Shown here piece after piece: positions 45,286-54,541 of a stretch of 64,000 nt of DNA. Position 1 is the stretch's first letter, and each line of letters starts with the position of its first letter. The position numbers and the translations under genes are program-made. The notes beneath the pieces were generated by a model. It did no database searches. It saw nothing but the letters and a program-made list of their open reading frames with translations, and was not told where the DNA came from. Source of the stretch: Acidovorax sp. Root219 (GTDB lineage: Bacteria; Pseudomonadota; Gammaproteobacteria; Burkholderiales; Burkholderiaceae_C); NCBI RefSeq assembly GCF_001428665.1, contig NZ_LMIJ01000010.1:402195-466194 (forward strand), written 5' to 3'.

Positions 45286-46443
45286 ATGATTTCACCCCAA
45301 GCCCTCGAACTGGCGCAATCCCTGGTACGCATGAACACCGTGAGCCACAACTCCAACCTGGAGTTGATCCACTTCATCCGCGACCACCTGGGCCAACTGG
45401 GCGTGAAAAGCCGCCTGACCTACAACGCCGACAAGACCAAGGCCAACCTGTTCGCCACGCTGGGCGAGGGCAAGCCCGCCGGGGTGATCCTCTCGGGCCA
45501 CACCGACACCGTGCCATGGGACGGCCAGGATTGGACGATGGACCCGCTGAGCGCCCTCGTCAAGGACGGCAACCTGTACGGCCGGGGCAGCGCCGACATG
45601 AAGGCCTTCATCGGCATCGCGGTATCGCATGCCGAGCAGTTCCTCGCCAGCGATGCCCCGTTTGCCCTGCACTTTGCCTTCAGCTACGACGAGGAGGTGG
45701 GCTGCTTCGGCGTCAAGGAGCTGATCGCCGACCTGCGCGACGCCAGCATCCGCCCGCTGGCCTGCATCGTGGGCGAGCCCACGAGCATGGTGCCGGCCAT
45801 CGCGCACAAGGGTGTGTACCGCTACAAATGCTGCGTGCGCGGCAAGGAAGCGCATTCGTCGCTCACGCCGCAATCGGTCAACGCCATCGAGATGGCGGCG
45901 CGCGTGGTGGGCCGGGTGCGCGACATGGCCGAGGGATTCGAGCGCAGCGAGCCGCGCTTCGAGGGCTTTGATGTGCCGTTCTCCACCGCCAGCGTGGGCC
46001 AATTCCATGGCGGCATTGCCGACAACGTGGTGCCGCGCGACGCCGAGTTCCGCTACGAATTCCGCGACCTGCCCACTGCCAATGCGGCCCAGATGCAGTC
46101 CGAGGTACTGGCCTATGCGCGCTCGCTCGAACCTGCCATGCAGAAGATCGCGCCCCAGACCGGCTTCAGCTTCGAGACCATCTGCGAGATCCCGAGTTTT
46201 CTGGGCAACAAGGACGATGCCGTGACCCGCCTGGCGCAGGAGCTGAGCGGCGAGCAAGGCACCACCCTGGTGGCTTTCGGCACCGAAGCCGGGCTGTTCA
46301 AGAACGCCGGCATCCCCACCGTGGTGTGCGGCCCCGGCAGCATCCAGCAGGCGCACCAGCCCGATGAGTTTGTGAGCCTTGCGCAACTGGGCCGCTGCGA
46401 GGCCTTCATGCAGGGGCTGGCACGCACCAAGGCCTTCGGCTGA
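45286..46443 (+). CDS. argE: Acetylornithine deacetylase (ArgE-type M20 peptidase)
   Basis: This is a 385-residue M20 enzyme that hydrolyses N-acetylornithine to ornithine. The metal-site segments are LSGHTDTVPWDGQDW, GRGSADMKAFIG and FSYDEEVGCFG; AFGTEAGLFKNAGIPTVVCG is typical of ArgE. The ATG at 45286 gives the usual N-terminus SPQALELAQSLVRMNTVS. A related catabolic N-acyl amino acid deacetylase is possible, because its neighbours are an aminoacylase, a peptidase and a solute-binding protein rather than arg genes. Confidence 0.87.
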   Translation: MISPQALELAQSLVRMNTVSHNSNLELIHFIRDHLGQLGVKSRLTYNADKTKANLFATLGEGKPAGVILSGHTDTVPWDGQDWTMDPLSALVKDGNLYGRGSADMKAFIGIAVSHAEQFLASDAPFALHFAFSYDEEVGCFGVKELIADLRDASIRPLACIVGEPTSMVPAIAHKGVYRYKCCVRGKEAHSSLTPQSVNAIEMAARVVGRVRDMAEGFERSEPRFEGFDVPFSTASVGQFHGGIADNVVPRDAEFRYEFRDLPTANAAQMQSEVLAYARSLEPAMQKIAPQTGFSFETICEIPSFLGNKDDAVTRLAQELSGEQGTTLVAFGTEAGLFKNAGIPTVVCGPGSIQQAHQPDEFVSLAQLGRCEAFMQGLARTKAFG

Positions 46444-46456
46444 AACAGGAAGGTCG

Positions 46457-47605
46457 TCAGGTCCTCACGCGCCCATCACCGGTCAGCATCGACATTTCCA
46501 CGAAATGCGATGCCGCATGGTCCGTGGCGCTGTACGACACCTGAAAGCCCGAGATGGCCTGCGAGCCCAGGCCTTCGAGCCCGGCAATCAGGCCGTCGCG
46601 GGTGATCTTGCCGCTGCCATTGGCCTGGCGCAGGCCCTCGGCAAAGACGCGCGCAGCGACATAACCCTCCATGCTGGAGTAATTGGCCTGCACCTTGTCG
46701 CCGCCCTTCTTGATGGCTTCGAGGAACTCGCGCGTGATCTGGCGCGAGGGCTGGTAGGGCGAGGGCATGACCTGCGAGACCACCACCCCGGCACCGTCCT
46801 TGCCCAGTTCGTCGGCCAGGGCCTGCGTACCCACGAAGGACACGTTGTAGAACGTGCCGCCAAACCCCGCCTTGCGCGCGGCGCGCACGAAGGCGGCGCT
46901 GCCCGCGTAGGCAGCGATCTGCACCACTGCATCGGGCTTGGCGGCCACCAGCTTGTCCACCGCGGCCTTCACGTCCACCGAATTGCGCTCCACCGTGGCC
47001 GTGGCGGCGGGCGCCAGCTTCTGCTCGGTCAGCGCACGCACCACGCCGTCAAGCCCGGCCTTGCCATAGGCATCGTTCTGGTAGAAGACCGCGATCTTCT
47101 TGATCCCCAGGTTGGTGAGCTGGCGCACGATGAGTGCGGTTTCGTCGTAGTACGAGGCGCGCACATGGAACACCAGCCGGTTGAACGGTTGGCGCAACGC
47201 CTCGGCCCCCGTGAAGGGGCCGAAGAACGGCACCTTCTCCTTGGTGAACAGCGGCAGCGCCGCCAAGCTGGTGGGGGTGCCGATGTAACCGAACAGCGCA
47301 AACACGTCGTCGGCCATGAGCTTTCGGGTGTTCTCGGCGCAGCGGTCGGGCTCGTAGCCATCGTCGAGCGTTCGGATCTCGACCTGCCGCTTGCCCACAC
47401 CGCCCTGGGCATTGAGCTGGTCGAAGAACAGCTTGGCGCCCTGGTGGAACTGGATGCCCAGTTGCGCCGCCGGGCCGGTGAAAGGGGCCGACTGGCCCAG
47501 CACAATGCGCCCTTCGCCTTGCGCCTGGGCCATCTGGAAGCCGCCAAGCGCCGCTGCGCCCAGCCCCACCGAAAACTGCCTGCGCCCCACTACAGTCTGG
47601 TTCAT
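46457..47605 (-). CDS. Liv-type periplasmic substrate-binding protein, orphan
   Basis: This is a 382-residue receptor of the type I periplasmic-binding fold. The signal region contains twin arginines (GRRQFSVGLGAAALGG), so Tat export is possible. The mature start IVLGQSAPFTGPAAQLG and LFGYIGTPTSLAALPLF are family hallmarks. No ABC permease or ATPase gene is adjacent. It may share the Liv components at the left of the window or others elsewhere. It is convergent with argE, 13 bp apart. Confidence 0.88.
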   Translation of the reverse strand: MNQTVVGRRQFSVGLGAAALGGFQMAQAQGEGRIVLGQSAPFTGPAAQLGIQFHQGAKLFFDQLNAQGGVGKRQVEIRTLDDGYEPDRCAENTRKLMADDVFALFGYIGTPTSLAALPLFTKEKVPFFGPFTGAEALRQPFNRLVFHVRASYYDETALIVRQLTNLGIKKIAVFYQNDAYGKAGLDGVVRALTEQKLAPAATATVERNSVDVKAAVDKLVAAKPDAVVQIAAYAGSAAFVRAARKAGFGGTFYNVSFVGTQALADELGKDGAGVVVSQVMPSPYQPSRQITREFLEAIKKGGDKVQANYSSMEGYVAARVFAEGLRQANGSGKITRDGLIAGLEGLGSQAISGFQVSYSATDHAASHFVEMSMLTGDGRVRT

Positions 47606-47730
47606 GGTGAAATCCTGGTTTCAGGGCTTTGCGCCCCATTTGCCATCGCCGCAAGGCGACCCCTCTGGAAGGGCGCGCCACGAGCGCGCAGCCTCCAGCC
47701 CCGCAGCCAGTTTAACGACCAGCCCACCAA

Positions 47731-49818
47731 ATGCCCACGATTTCGGCCTCTGTCCCCACTGATTCCGTGCCCTTTGCCGTGCGCGGCGCCTGCCCCCATG
47801 ACTGCCCCGACACCTGTGCGCTGCTGACCACCGTGGTCGATGGCGTGGCCACGCGGGTGCAGGGCAACCCCGACCACGCACACACCGATGGCGTGCTGTG
47901 TGCCAAGGTTTCGCGCTACACCGAGCGCAGCTACCACCCGGAGCGGGTGCTCACCCCCCTCAAGCGCAGCGGCCCCAAAGGCAGCGGGCAGTTCACGCCC
48001 GTCAGCTGGAACGAAGCCCTGGGCGACATTGCGCAGCGCCTGACGGCCATCGCCGCGCACGACCCCGAAGCCATCCTGCCCTACAGCTACGCCGGCACCA
48101 TGGGCATGGTGCATGGCGAGAGCATGGACCGGCGCTTCTTCAATCAATTGGGCGCCTCGCTGCTGGACCGCACCATCTGCGCGTCGGCCGGTGCCGAGGC
48201 CCTGGTGCAGACCCTGGGCGGCAAGGTGGGCATGAAGGTCGAGTTCTTCGCCGAGGCGCAGCTGATCCTGATCTGGGGCAGCAACTCCATCGGCAGCAAC
48301 CTGCACTTCTGGCGCTATGCGCAGCAGGCCAAGCGCAATGGCGCCCGGCTGGTCTGCATCGACCCGCGCAAGACCGAGACGGCCGACAAGTGCCACGAGC
48401 ACATCGCCCTGCTCCCCGGCACCGATGCCGCGCTGGCGCTGGCGCTGATGCACGAACTGGTCGCCCACGACTGGCTGGACCACGACTACATCGCGCGCCA
48501 CACCCTGGGCTGGGAGGGCCTGCGCGAGCGCGCCCTGCAGTGGCCGCCCGAGCGCGCGGCCGAGGTCTGCGGCGTGCCCGTGGAGCAGATCCGCCAGTTG
48601 GCGAAGGACTACGGCACCACCCAACCTGCCGCCATCCGCCTGAACTACGGCATGCAGCGCGTGCGCGGCGGCGGCAATGCCGTGCGCGCCGTCACTTGCC
48701 TGCCCGCGCTCACGGGCGCCTGGCGCCACCGCGCGGGCGGCATGCTGCTGTCCAGCTCGGGCCAGTACCCGGTGCAGCGCGCCGTGCTGCAGCGCCCCGA
48801 CCTGCTGGCGGGGCGCCAGCCGCGCACCATCAACATGTCCACCATCGGCGACGACCTGCTGCGCCCGGCCTCGCCCGCCTTCGGCCCAGAGGTGCAGGCC
48901 GTGGTGGTCTACAACAGCAACCCCGTGGCCGTGGCGCCCGAGTCGGGCAAGGTGGTGCAGGGCTTTGCGCGCGAAGACCTGTTCACCGTGGTGCTGGAGC
49001 ACTTTCGCACCGACACGGCCGACTATGCCGACTACATCCTGCCGGCCACCACGCAGCTCGAGCACTGGGACGTGCACTTGTCGTACGGCCACACCGATGT
49101 GGTGCTCAACCGCCCGGCCATCGCGCCGCTGGGCCAGGCGCGCTCCAACGCGCAGATCTTCCGCGACCTGGCCGCGCGCATGGGCTACACCGACCCCTGC
49201 TTTGCCGACGACGACGCTACCCTGTGCCGCCAGGCCTTCGGCGATGCGGTGGATTTCACGCTGCTCGAATCGCAGGGCTTTGCCACGCTGGCCATGCCCG
49301 ATGCACCGTTTGCGCAAGGCCAGTTCCCCTCGCCCTCGGGCAGGTGCGAGTTCTATAGCGCGCGCCTGGCGGCCCAGGGCCTGGACGGCCTGCCCGACCA
49401 CCTGCCCAACTACGAGCTGCAGGGCAGCTCGGCCCAGTACCCGCTGGCCATGATCTCGCCGCCGGCGCGCAACTTCCTGAACTCCAGCTTCGTCAACGTG
49501 AAGAGCCTGCGCGACATCGAAGGCCGGCCGCTGTTGGAGATCCACCCCGACGACGCCGAGGCGCGCGGCATTGCCAACGACAGCATCGTGCGCGTGTTCA
49601 ATGCCCGGGGCAGCTACCGCTGCCACGCCAGCGTGTCGCGCCGCGCCCGGCCCGGCGTGGTCAACGGCATGGGCATCTGGTGGCGCAAGCTGGGCCTGGA
49701 CGGCACCAACGTCAACGAGATCACCAGCCAGGCCCTGACCGACCTGGGCCGCGCCCCCACCTTCTACGACTGCCTGGTGGAGGTGGAGGCCGTGGACGCG
49801 ACGGACGCCGTGGCCTGA
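47731..49818 (+). CDS. Molybdopterin (bis-MGD) oxidoreductase family protein
   Basis: This is a 695-residue DMSO-reductase-superfamily enzyme. An N-terminal [4Fe-4S] site is visible as C21-x3-C25-x3-C29-x27-C57. LILIWGSNSIGSNLHFWRYA and CIDPRKTETADK bind the pterin cofactor; TICASAGAEAL holds the cysteine that is the most plausible Mo ligand. The C-terminal domain ends with RPGVVNGMGIWWRK and NVNEITSQALTDLG. It has no signal peptide, so it is probably cytoplasmic, and no electron-transfer subunit is encoded beside it. The substrate is unknown. Confidence 0.9.
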   Translation: MPTISASVPTDSVPFAVRGACPHDCPDTCALLTTVVDGVATRVQGNPDHAHTDGVLCAKVSRYTERSYHPERVLTPLKRSGPKGSGQFTPVSWNEALGDIAQRLTAIAAHDPEAILPYSYAGTMGMVHGESMDRRFFNQLGASLLDRTICASAGAEALVQTLGGKVGMKVEFFAEAQLILIWGSNSIGSNLHFWRYAQQAKRNGARLVCIDPRKTETADKCHEHIALLPGTDAALALALMHELVAHDWLDHDYIARHTLGWEGLRERALQWPPERAAEVCGVPVEQIRQLAKDYGTTQPAAIRLNYGMQRVRGGGNAVRAVTCLPALTGAWRHRAGGMLLSSSGQYPVQRAVLQRPDLLAGRQPRTINMSTIGDDLLRPASPAFGPEVQAVVVYNSNPVAVAPESGKVVQGFAREDLFTVVLEHFRTDTADYADYILPATTQLEHWDVHLSYGHTDVVLNRPAIAPLGQARSNAQIFRDLAARMGYTDPCFADDDATLCRQAFGDAVDFTLLESQGFATLAMPDAPFAQGQFPSPSGRCEFYSARLAAQGLDGLPDHLPNYELQGSSAQYPLAMISPPARNFLNSSFVNVKSLRDIEGRPLLEIHPDDAEARGIANDSIVRVFNARGSYRCHASVSRRARPGVVNGMGIWWRKLGLDGTNVNEITSQALTDLGRAPTFYDCLVEVEAVDATDAVA

Positions 49819-49822
49819 ACCT

Positions 49823-51457
49823 TCACCCCGGCGCCAGCGCCAGGAAGTGGTGCACCACGGGCTTGCCGGGCCCCTGGTGAAAGCGCAGCGCCTGGGCCTG
49901 CAGGTCGGCATCGGCCTGGGAGACGCGGTCGTGCTGGCGCAGGTGCTCGGCCCAGGACTCGACCAGGAACCATTCGATCACGCGCTCCGGCTCGCCCGTG
50001 TGCTCGGCCACGCCCCAGGCATAGGCCCCGTCACGGCGGCGCTCCGTGGCCACCAGTTGCATGGCCTGCAGGAAGGCCGGCCGGTCGGCCTTGCGGATGC
50101 GGTACTCCACCTGCACCATCACCGGACCACGGTCGTGCGCAACGGGCTCGGCCAGCAGGGGCTCGGGCCAGTGGCGCGAGGGCTGCAGGTCCGCCTCGCC
50201 CGTGGGCAGCTTCACGCGATGGAACACGAAGGCCACCACCACCAGCCCGGCCGCACCGATGAGCAAGGTGGTAGGCAGCCCCGCCTGCCCCGCCACCAGG
50301 CCCCAGCCCAGGCTGCCGGCGGCCATGGCGCCGTTGAACACCATGAGGTAGATGGCCAGGCCGCGCCCGCGCACCCAGTTGGGCAGCACGGCCTGGGCAA
50401 CACCGTTGAGTGTGGTCAGCGCGATGATCCAGCCCAGGCCCAGCACCATCATCAGCACCACGGCGGCCCATTGCGGCGGCGCCAGGGTCAGCGCGCCCAT
50501 CACGGTCGCCGTGAGCAGCGAGGCGGTGAGCACCAGGCCATCGGTATCGAGCCGGCGGCGCAGCCGGGGCAGCAGCACGGCACCCAGAATGGCACCCGCC
50601 CCCACGGCACCCAGCAGCACGCCATAGAAGCCGGCCGAGCCGCCCAGCATGCGCCGGGCCACCAGCGGCAACAGCGCCCACACCGAGCTGGCGAACAGGA
50701 AGAACACCGCTGCGCGCAGCAGCACCACGTGCAGCTCGCGGCTGGCGCGGGCATAGCGCACGCCGGCCCGGAAGGCGCCGAAGAACTGCTCGTTGCGCCC
50801 CGTGTCCACGGCGGGCGGCCGGCGCCACCACAGCAATGCCGCCACCACGAACACATAGCTCAGCACGTCGAGGCCATAGGCAGCGGCCGCGCCGAAGCTG
50901 GCCAGCAGCAGGCCGCCCACCGCAGGGCCCACGGCCCGTGCGATGTTGATGCCCAGCGAGTTGAGCGCCACGGCGTTGCGCAGTTCGCTGCGCGGCACCA
51001 GCTCGGGCACGATGGACTGCCAGGTTGGCCCCATGAGGGCCGCACCCACGCCACCCAGGAAGGTCAGCGCGATCAGGTACTCCACCGTGAGGGTGTGGGT
51101 CTGCGCCAGCAGCAGCAGGCCGCCGCTGACACCGGCCAGCAGGATCTGCACACCGATCAGGAAGCGCCGCCGGTCCAGGATGTCCGACAGCACACCCGCC
51201 GGCAGCGCCAGCAAAAAGATCGGCAGCGTGGCCGCCGTCTGCACCAGGGCCACGGCCGTGGGGCTGGTGGACAGCTCGGTCACCATCCAGGCGCTGGCCA
51301 CATCGCGCATGAAGCTGCCGATATTGCCCAGCACCGTGGCGGCCCACAGCACCGCGAACACCGGCAGGCGCAACGGAGCGAAGCTGCCGGACGGCGCAGC
51401 GGGCACTGCCGCCGGCGCAGGGGTTTCAGGATGGTGGTGCTCGTGTTCATGTGCCAT
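49823..51457 (-). CDS. MFS exporter fused to a C-terminal monooxygenase-like dimerisation domain
   Basis: This is a 544-residue membrane protein. The His-rich start MAHEHEHHHPE precedes about 12 transmembrane helices of the MFS_3/EntS type, with the loop motif LSDILDRRRFLIG. After the last helix, residues from about 435 to the end form a soluble domain (VMVQVEYRIRKADRPAFLQAM ... VEHTGEPERVIEWFLVES-like), resembling antibiotic-biosynthesis-monooxygenase dimeric barrels; this fusion recurs in the family. Its start overlaps the DoxX gene by 11 bp. Export of a small molecule is likely, but the substrate is unknown. Confidence 0.85.
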   Translation of the reverse strand: MAHEHEHHHPETPAPAAVPAAPSGSFAPLRLPVFAVLWAATVLGNIGSFMRDVASAWMVTELSTSPTAVALVQTAATLPIFLLALPAGVLSDILDRRRFLIGVQILLAGVSGGLLLLAQTHTLTVEYLIALTFLGGVGAALMGPTWQSIVPELVPRSELRNAVALNSLGINIARAVGPAVGGLLLASFGAAAAYGLDVLSYVFVVAALLWWRRPPAVDTGRNEQFFGAFRAGVRYARASRELHVVLLRAAVFFLFASSVWALLPLVARRMLGGSAGFYGVLLGAVGAGAILGAVLLPRLRRRLDTDGLVLTASLLTATVMGALTLAPPQWAAVVLMMVLGLGWIIALTTLNGVAQAVLPNWVRGRGLAIYLMVFNGAMAAGSLGWGLVAGQAGLPTTLLIGAAGLVVVAFVFHRVKLPTGEADLQPSRHWPEPLLAEPVAHDRGPVMVQVEYRIRKADRPAFLQAMQLVATERRRDGAYAWGVAEHTGEPERVIEWFLVESWAEHLRQHDRVSQADADLQAQALRFHQGPGKPVVHHFLALAPG

Positions 51458-51857
51458 GCAGGCCTCCCAGGTCGTGCCAGGCCACGAGCACGAAACCGCC
51501 CGCCAGACCCCAGTGTTCAAAGAATGCGTTGGCTGCGCGCCGGCGCTCTGCCGGTGCTGCCTGCCAGAAGCGGTCGGCCACGAAGGCCGCCAGCACCGTG
51601 AAGCCTGCGAGCGCCAGCGCCCCGACCCACCGATACCAGCCCGAAACCACCAGGGCCGAGGCCCCGAGTTGCAATGCGATGGTGGCGGCCGCCAGCGGCG
51701 CGGCCGGCGCCAGGCCGAAGTGCCGCATCTCGGCCACGGCACCGGCGAAATCGCGCGCCTTGGCGAAGCCACCCTGCAGGTAGGCTGCGCACAGGCACAG
51801 CAGGGCCAGCGACTGCACCCAGGGTGCGGTCGCTGCGGAGTGAAGGGCCTCGGCCAT
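51447..51857 (-). CDS. DoxX-like membrane protein
   Basis: This is a 136-residue membrane protein with four hydrophobic helices: LALLCLCAAYLQGGFAK, PLAAATIALQLGASALVVSG, WVGALALAGFTVLAAFVADRF and a final one containing GLAGGFVLVAWHDLGG. The pattern YLQGGFAKARDFAGAVAEM is typical of DoxX. The start ATG shares one base with the stop of the upstream amidohydrolase (TGATG), and its end overlaps the MFS gene, so the three are translationally coupled. DoxX proteins are linked to redox processes, but no activity can be assigned here. Confidence 0.8.
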   Translation of the reverse strand: MAEALHSAATAPWVQSLALLCLCAAYLQGGFAKARDFAGAVAEMRHFGLAPAAPLAAATIALQLGASALVVSGWYRWVGALALAGFTVLAAFVADRFWQAAPAERRRAANAFFEHWGLAGGFVLVAWHDLGGLHGT

Positions 51858-53746
51858 CACACCGCCCAGCAGGCGCAGCCCAGAGCGCCCCAGAAGCCCT
51901 TGAGGTCGGCAATCGGCAGCTGGCTGCTCCAGGCCGTGGCGTGCTGGTGGCCGTGCACATTGCAGTCGTTGGCGCAGGCACAGGCGGCCGCCGCCTGGCG
52001 CAGGGCCGCCTGCAAGGGCTTGCCTTCCTGGTCGCCCCAGCCACCGTAGCCGCCGAAGGTGCGCACCGGCGACCAGTCGGGTATGGCGGGCGGCGGCGCG
52101 GCACCGTCGTGCGCGGCGAATTCGCCCACGCCGTAGACCACCTTGCCGCCCACCACGGTGAGCAGGGCCGTGGTGTCGGCGATGTCGGACTCGGGGCAGG
52201 CGAAGAAGTCGCGGTCGGGCACCACCAGGTCGGCGAGTTGGCCCACCTCGATGCGGCCCTTCTTGCCCTCCTCGTTGGAAAACCAGGTCACGTTCTCGGT
52301 CCACATGCGCAGCGCGGCTTCGCGGTCCAGGCAGTTGCGCTGCGGGGTCAGCTGCAGGCCACCCACCGTCTTGCCCGTGACCAGCCAGGACAGCGACACC
52401 CAGGGGTTGTACGAGGCCACGCGCGTGGCGTCGGTGCCGGCGGAGACCTTGACGCCTTTTTCGAGCATGCGCTTGACGGGCGGCGTGGCCTCGGCGGCGC
52501 CTGCGCCGTAGCGTTCGACGAAATACTCGCCCTGGTAGGCCATGCGGTGCTGCACGGCCACGCCTCCGCCCAGTGCGGCGATGCGGTCGATGGAGCGCTC
52601 CGAAATCGTCTCGGCATGGTCGAAGAACCAGTTCAAGCCGGCCAGCGGCGTGTCGCGGTTCACCTTCTCGAACACGTCGAGCGCGCGGGTGATGGTTTCG
52701 TCGTAGGTGGCATGCATGCGCCAGGGCCAGCGGTTCTGCGCCAGGATGCGCACCACGCCCTCCAGGTCGTCTTCCATCTCCGGGCCCATGTCGGGCCGGG
52801 GCTGGCGGAAGTCCTCGAAGTCGGCGGCCGAGAACACCAGCATCTCGCCCGCGCCGTTGTGGCGAAAGTAATCCGTGCCCTGCTTGTACTGCGAGGTGGC
52901 CGTCCAGTGCAGGAAGTCCTCTTTCTCCCCTTTGGGCTTTTGCGTGAACAGGTTGTAGGCCAGGCGGATGGTGAGCTGCTCGGCATCGGCCAGTTCCTGG
53001 ATCACGGCATAGTCGTCAGGGTAGGCCTGGAAGCCCCCGCCCGCATCGATGGCGCCCGTGACGCCCAGGCGGTTGAGCTCGCGCATGAAGTGGCGCGTGG
53101 AGTTGACCTGGTAGTCGTGCGGGAGCTTCGGGCCCTTGGCCAGCGTGGCGTAGAGGATGGCGGCATTGGGCTTGGCCAGCAGCAGGCCCGTGGGATTGCC
53201 TGCGCTGTCGCGCACGATCTCGCCGCCCGGGGGCGCGGGCGTCTCGCGTGTGTAGCCCACGGCGCGCAGGGCAGCGGCGTTGAGCAGGGCGCGGTCGTAC
53301 AGGTGCAGTATGAACACCGGCGTATCGGGCGCCACGGCATTGAGCTCGGCAATGGTGGGCAGGCGCTTCTCGGCGAACTGGTGCTCGGTGAAACCGCCCA
53401 CCACGCGCACCCACTGCGGCGCAGGCGTCACCGCCACCTGTCGGCGCAGCATGGCCATGGCGTCGGCCAGGCTGCGCACGCCGTCCCAGCGCAGCTCCAT
53501 GTTGAAGTTCAGGCCGCCACGGATGATGTGCAGGTGGTTGTCGATGAGCCCGGGCAGCACAGAGCGGCCCTGCAGGTCGATGACGCGCGTGCCGGGGCCG
53601 GCCAGCGGCAGGATCTCGCGGTCCGCACCGACCTGGGCGAAGCGGCCGCCCGCGATGGCCACGGCGCTGGCCGTGGGCTGGGCCCGGTTGAGCGTGGTGA
53701 AGCGGCCGTGGTGCAGGATCAGGTCGGGCGTGCTGGTCTGGGCCAT
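51857..53746 (-). CDS. YtcJ-like amidohydrolase with Cys/His-rich C-terminal tail
   Basis: This is a 629-residue amidohydrolase-superfamily protein. The metal motif is NHLHI in LPGLIDNHLHIIRGG; WRMHATYDET, FFDHAETIS and SAGTDATRVASYNPW follow as further metal-site blocks. After the usual end of the fold a tail of about 45 residues contains CACANDCNVHGHQHA and a closing WGALGCACWAV, rich in Cys and His, which might bind metal. Members act on amides, formamides or cyclic ureas; the substrate here is unknown. It heads the amidohydrolase-DoxX-MFS operon. Confidence 0.85.
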   Translation of the reverse strand: MAQTSTPDLILHHGRFTTLNRAQPTASAVAIAGGRFAQVGADREILPLAGPGTRVIDLQGRSVLPGLIDNHLHIIRGGLNFNMELRWDGVRSLADAMAMLRRQVAVTPAPQWVRVVGGFTEHQFAEKRLPTIAELNAVAPDTPVFILHLYDRALLNAAALRAVGYTRETPAPPGGEIVRDSAGNPTGLLLAKPNAAILYATLAKGPKLPHDYQVNSTRHFMRELNRLGVTGAIDAGGGFQAYPDDYAVIQELADAEQLTIRLAYNLFTQKPKGEKEDFLHWTATSQYKQGTDYFRHNGAGEMLVFSAADFEDFRQPRPDMGPEMEDDLEGVVRILAQNRWPWRMHATYDETITRALDVFEKVNRDTPLAGLNWFFDHAETISERSIDRIAALGGGVAVQHRMAYQGEYFVERYGAGAAEATPPVKRMLEKGVKVSAGTDATRVASYNPWVSLSWLVTGKTVGGLQLTPQRNCLDREAALRMWTENVTWFSNEEGKKGRIEVGQLADLVVPDRDFFACPESDIADTTALLTVVGGKVVYGVGEFAAHDGAAPPPAIPDWSPVRTFGGYGGWGDQEGKPLQAALRQAAAACACANDCNVHGHQHATAWSSQLPIADLKGFWGALGCACWAV

Positions 53747-53839
53747 GGGAGAGGTTCCTTCAGAGGCGGGAGATGGCGAGGTGCCGCAGTATCGGGCACC
53801 CCTCGGGGCTGTTGGGTGACTCGGGGAAAGCGCAGCCCA

Positions 53840-54493
53840 TCAACCTTCGTGCGCGTTGAACATGCTTTTCGCGTAGGTGATGCCCAAGCCGTAACCCCCG
53901 CCGAACTTCTTCGCGATGCCCGTCGTCATGTCATAGGTGTCGGTGCGGGCCCAGTCGCGCTGCAGCTCCAGCAGGTACTGCAGCGCGGTGATGGGCCGTG
54001 CGCCGGCCTGCACCATGCGCTCCATGGCGCGGTTGTGGGCCTCGGTGGAGATGTCGCCGCTGGCGTCGGCGATCACGTAGACCTCGAAACCCTGGTCCAG
54101 TGCCGACAGGGCCGGCCCGACGATGCAGACGCTGGTCCACAGGCCGGCGAGCACGATGCGCGACTTGCCGATGGCGTTGACGCGCTCGATCACCCCAGCA
54201 TCTTCCCAGGTGTTCATGGAGGTGCGGTCCAGCAACGCCTGACCGGGGAACGGGGCCGTGACTTCCTCGAACATGGGGCCCGAGAAGCTCTTTTCGGCCA
54301 CGGTGGTGAGGATGGTCGGTACGCCGAAGCCCGCAGCCGCGCTGGCCACCAGGCCGGCATTGGAGCGCAGCGTGATCGCGTCGATGGAGTGCGTGGCAAA
54401 GGCCATCTGCGACTGGAAGTCGACCATCACCAGCGTGTGGTCGTTCGGGTTGAGCAGCGTGGAACCGGCGGCGGGCTTGGCGATGGGCGTCAT
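53840..54493 (-). CDS. Isochorismatase-like cysteine hydrolase (YcaC type)
   Basis: This is a 217-residue cysteine hydrolase. The catalytic aspartate lies in VMVDFQSQMAF, the lysine probably in TVAEKSFSG, and the nucleophile in LAGLWTSVCIVGPAL. The sequence is of the YcaC group, whose physiological substrates are not established. It is 48 bp downstream of the pirin gene on the same strand, and the pair is divergent from a LysR regulator, a common arrangement. Confidence 0.87.
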   Translation of the reverse strand: MTPIAKPAAGSTLLNPNDHTLVMVDFQSQMAFATHSIDAITLRSNAGLVASAAAGFGVPTILTTVAEKSFSGPMFEEVTAPFPGQALLDRTSMNTWEDAGVIERVNAIGKSRIVLAGLWTSVCIVGPALSALDQGFEVYVIADASGDISTEAHNRAMERMVQAGARPITALQYLLELQRDWARTDTYDMTTGIAKKFGGGYGLGITYAKSMFNAHEG

Positions 54494-54541
54494 GGGAATC
54501 TCCTGGAAAGTGAAAGAATGGGTTCGGGATAAAGATCAGGC

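Noticed and set aside
51674..54532. Long plus-strand open frame of about 950 codons
   Set aside because: It is antisense to the amidohydrolase, DoxX and hydrolase genes and shows only composition-driven sequence with no motif.
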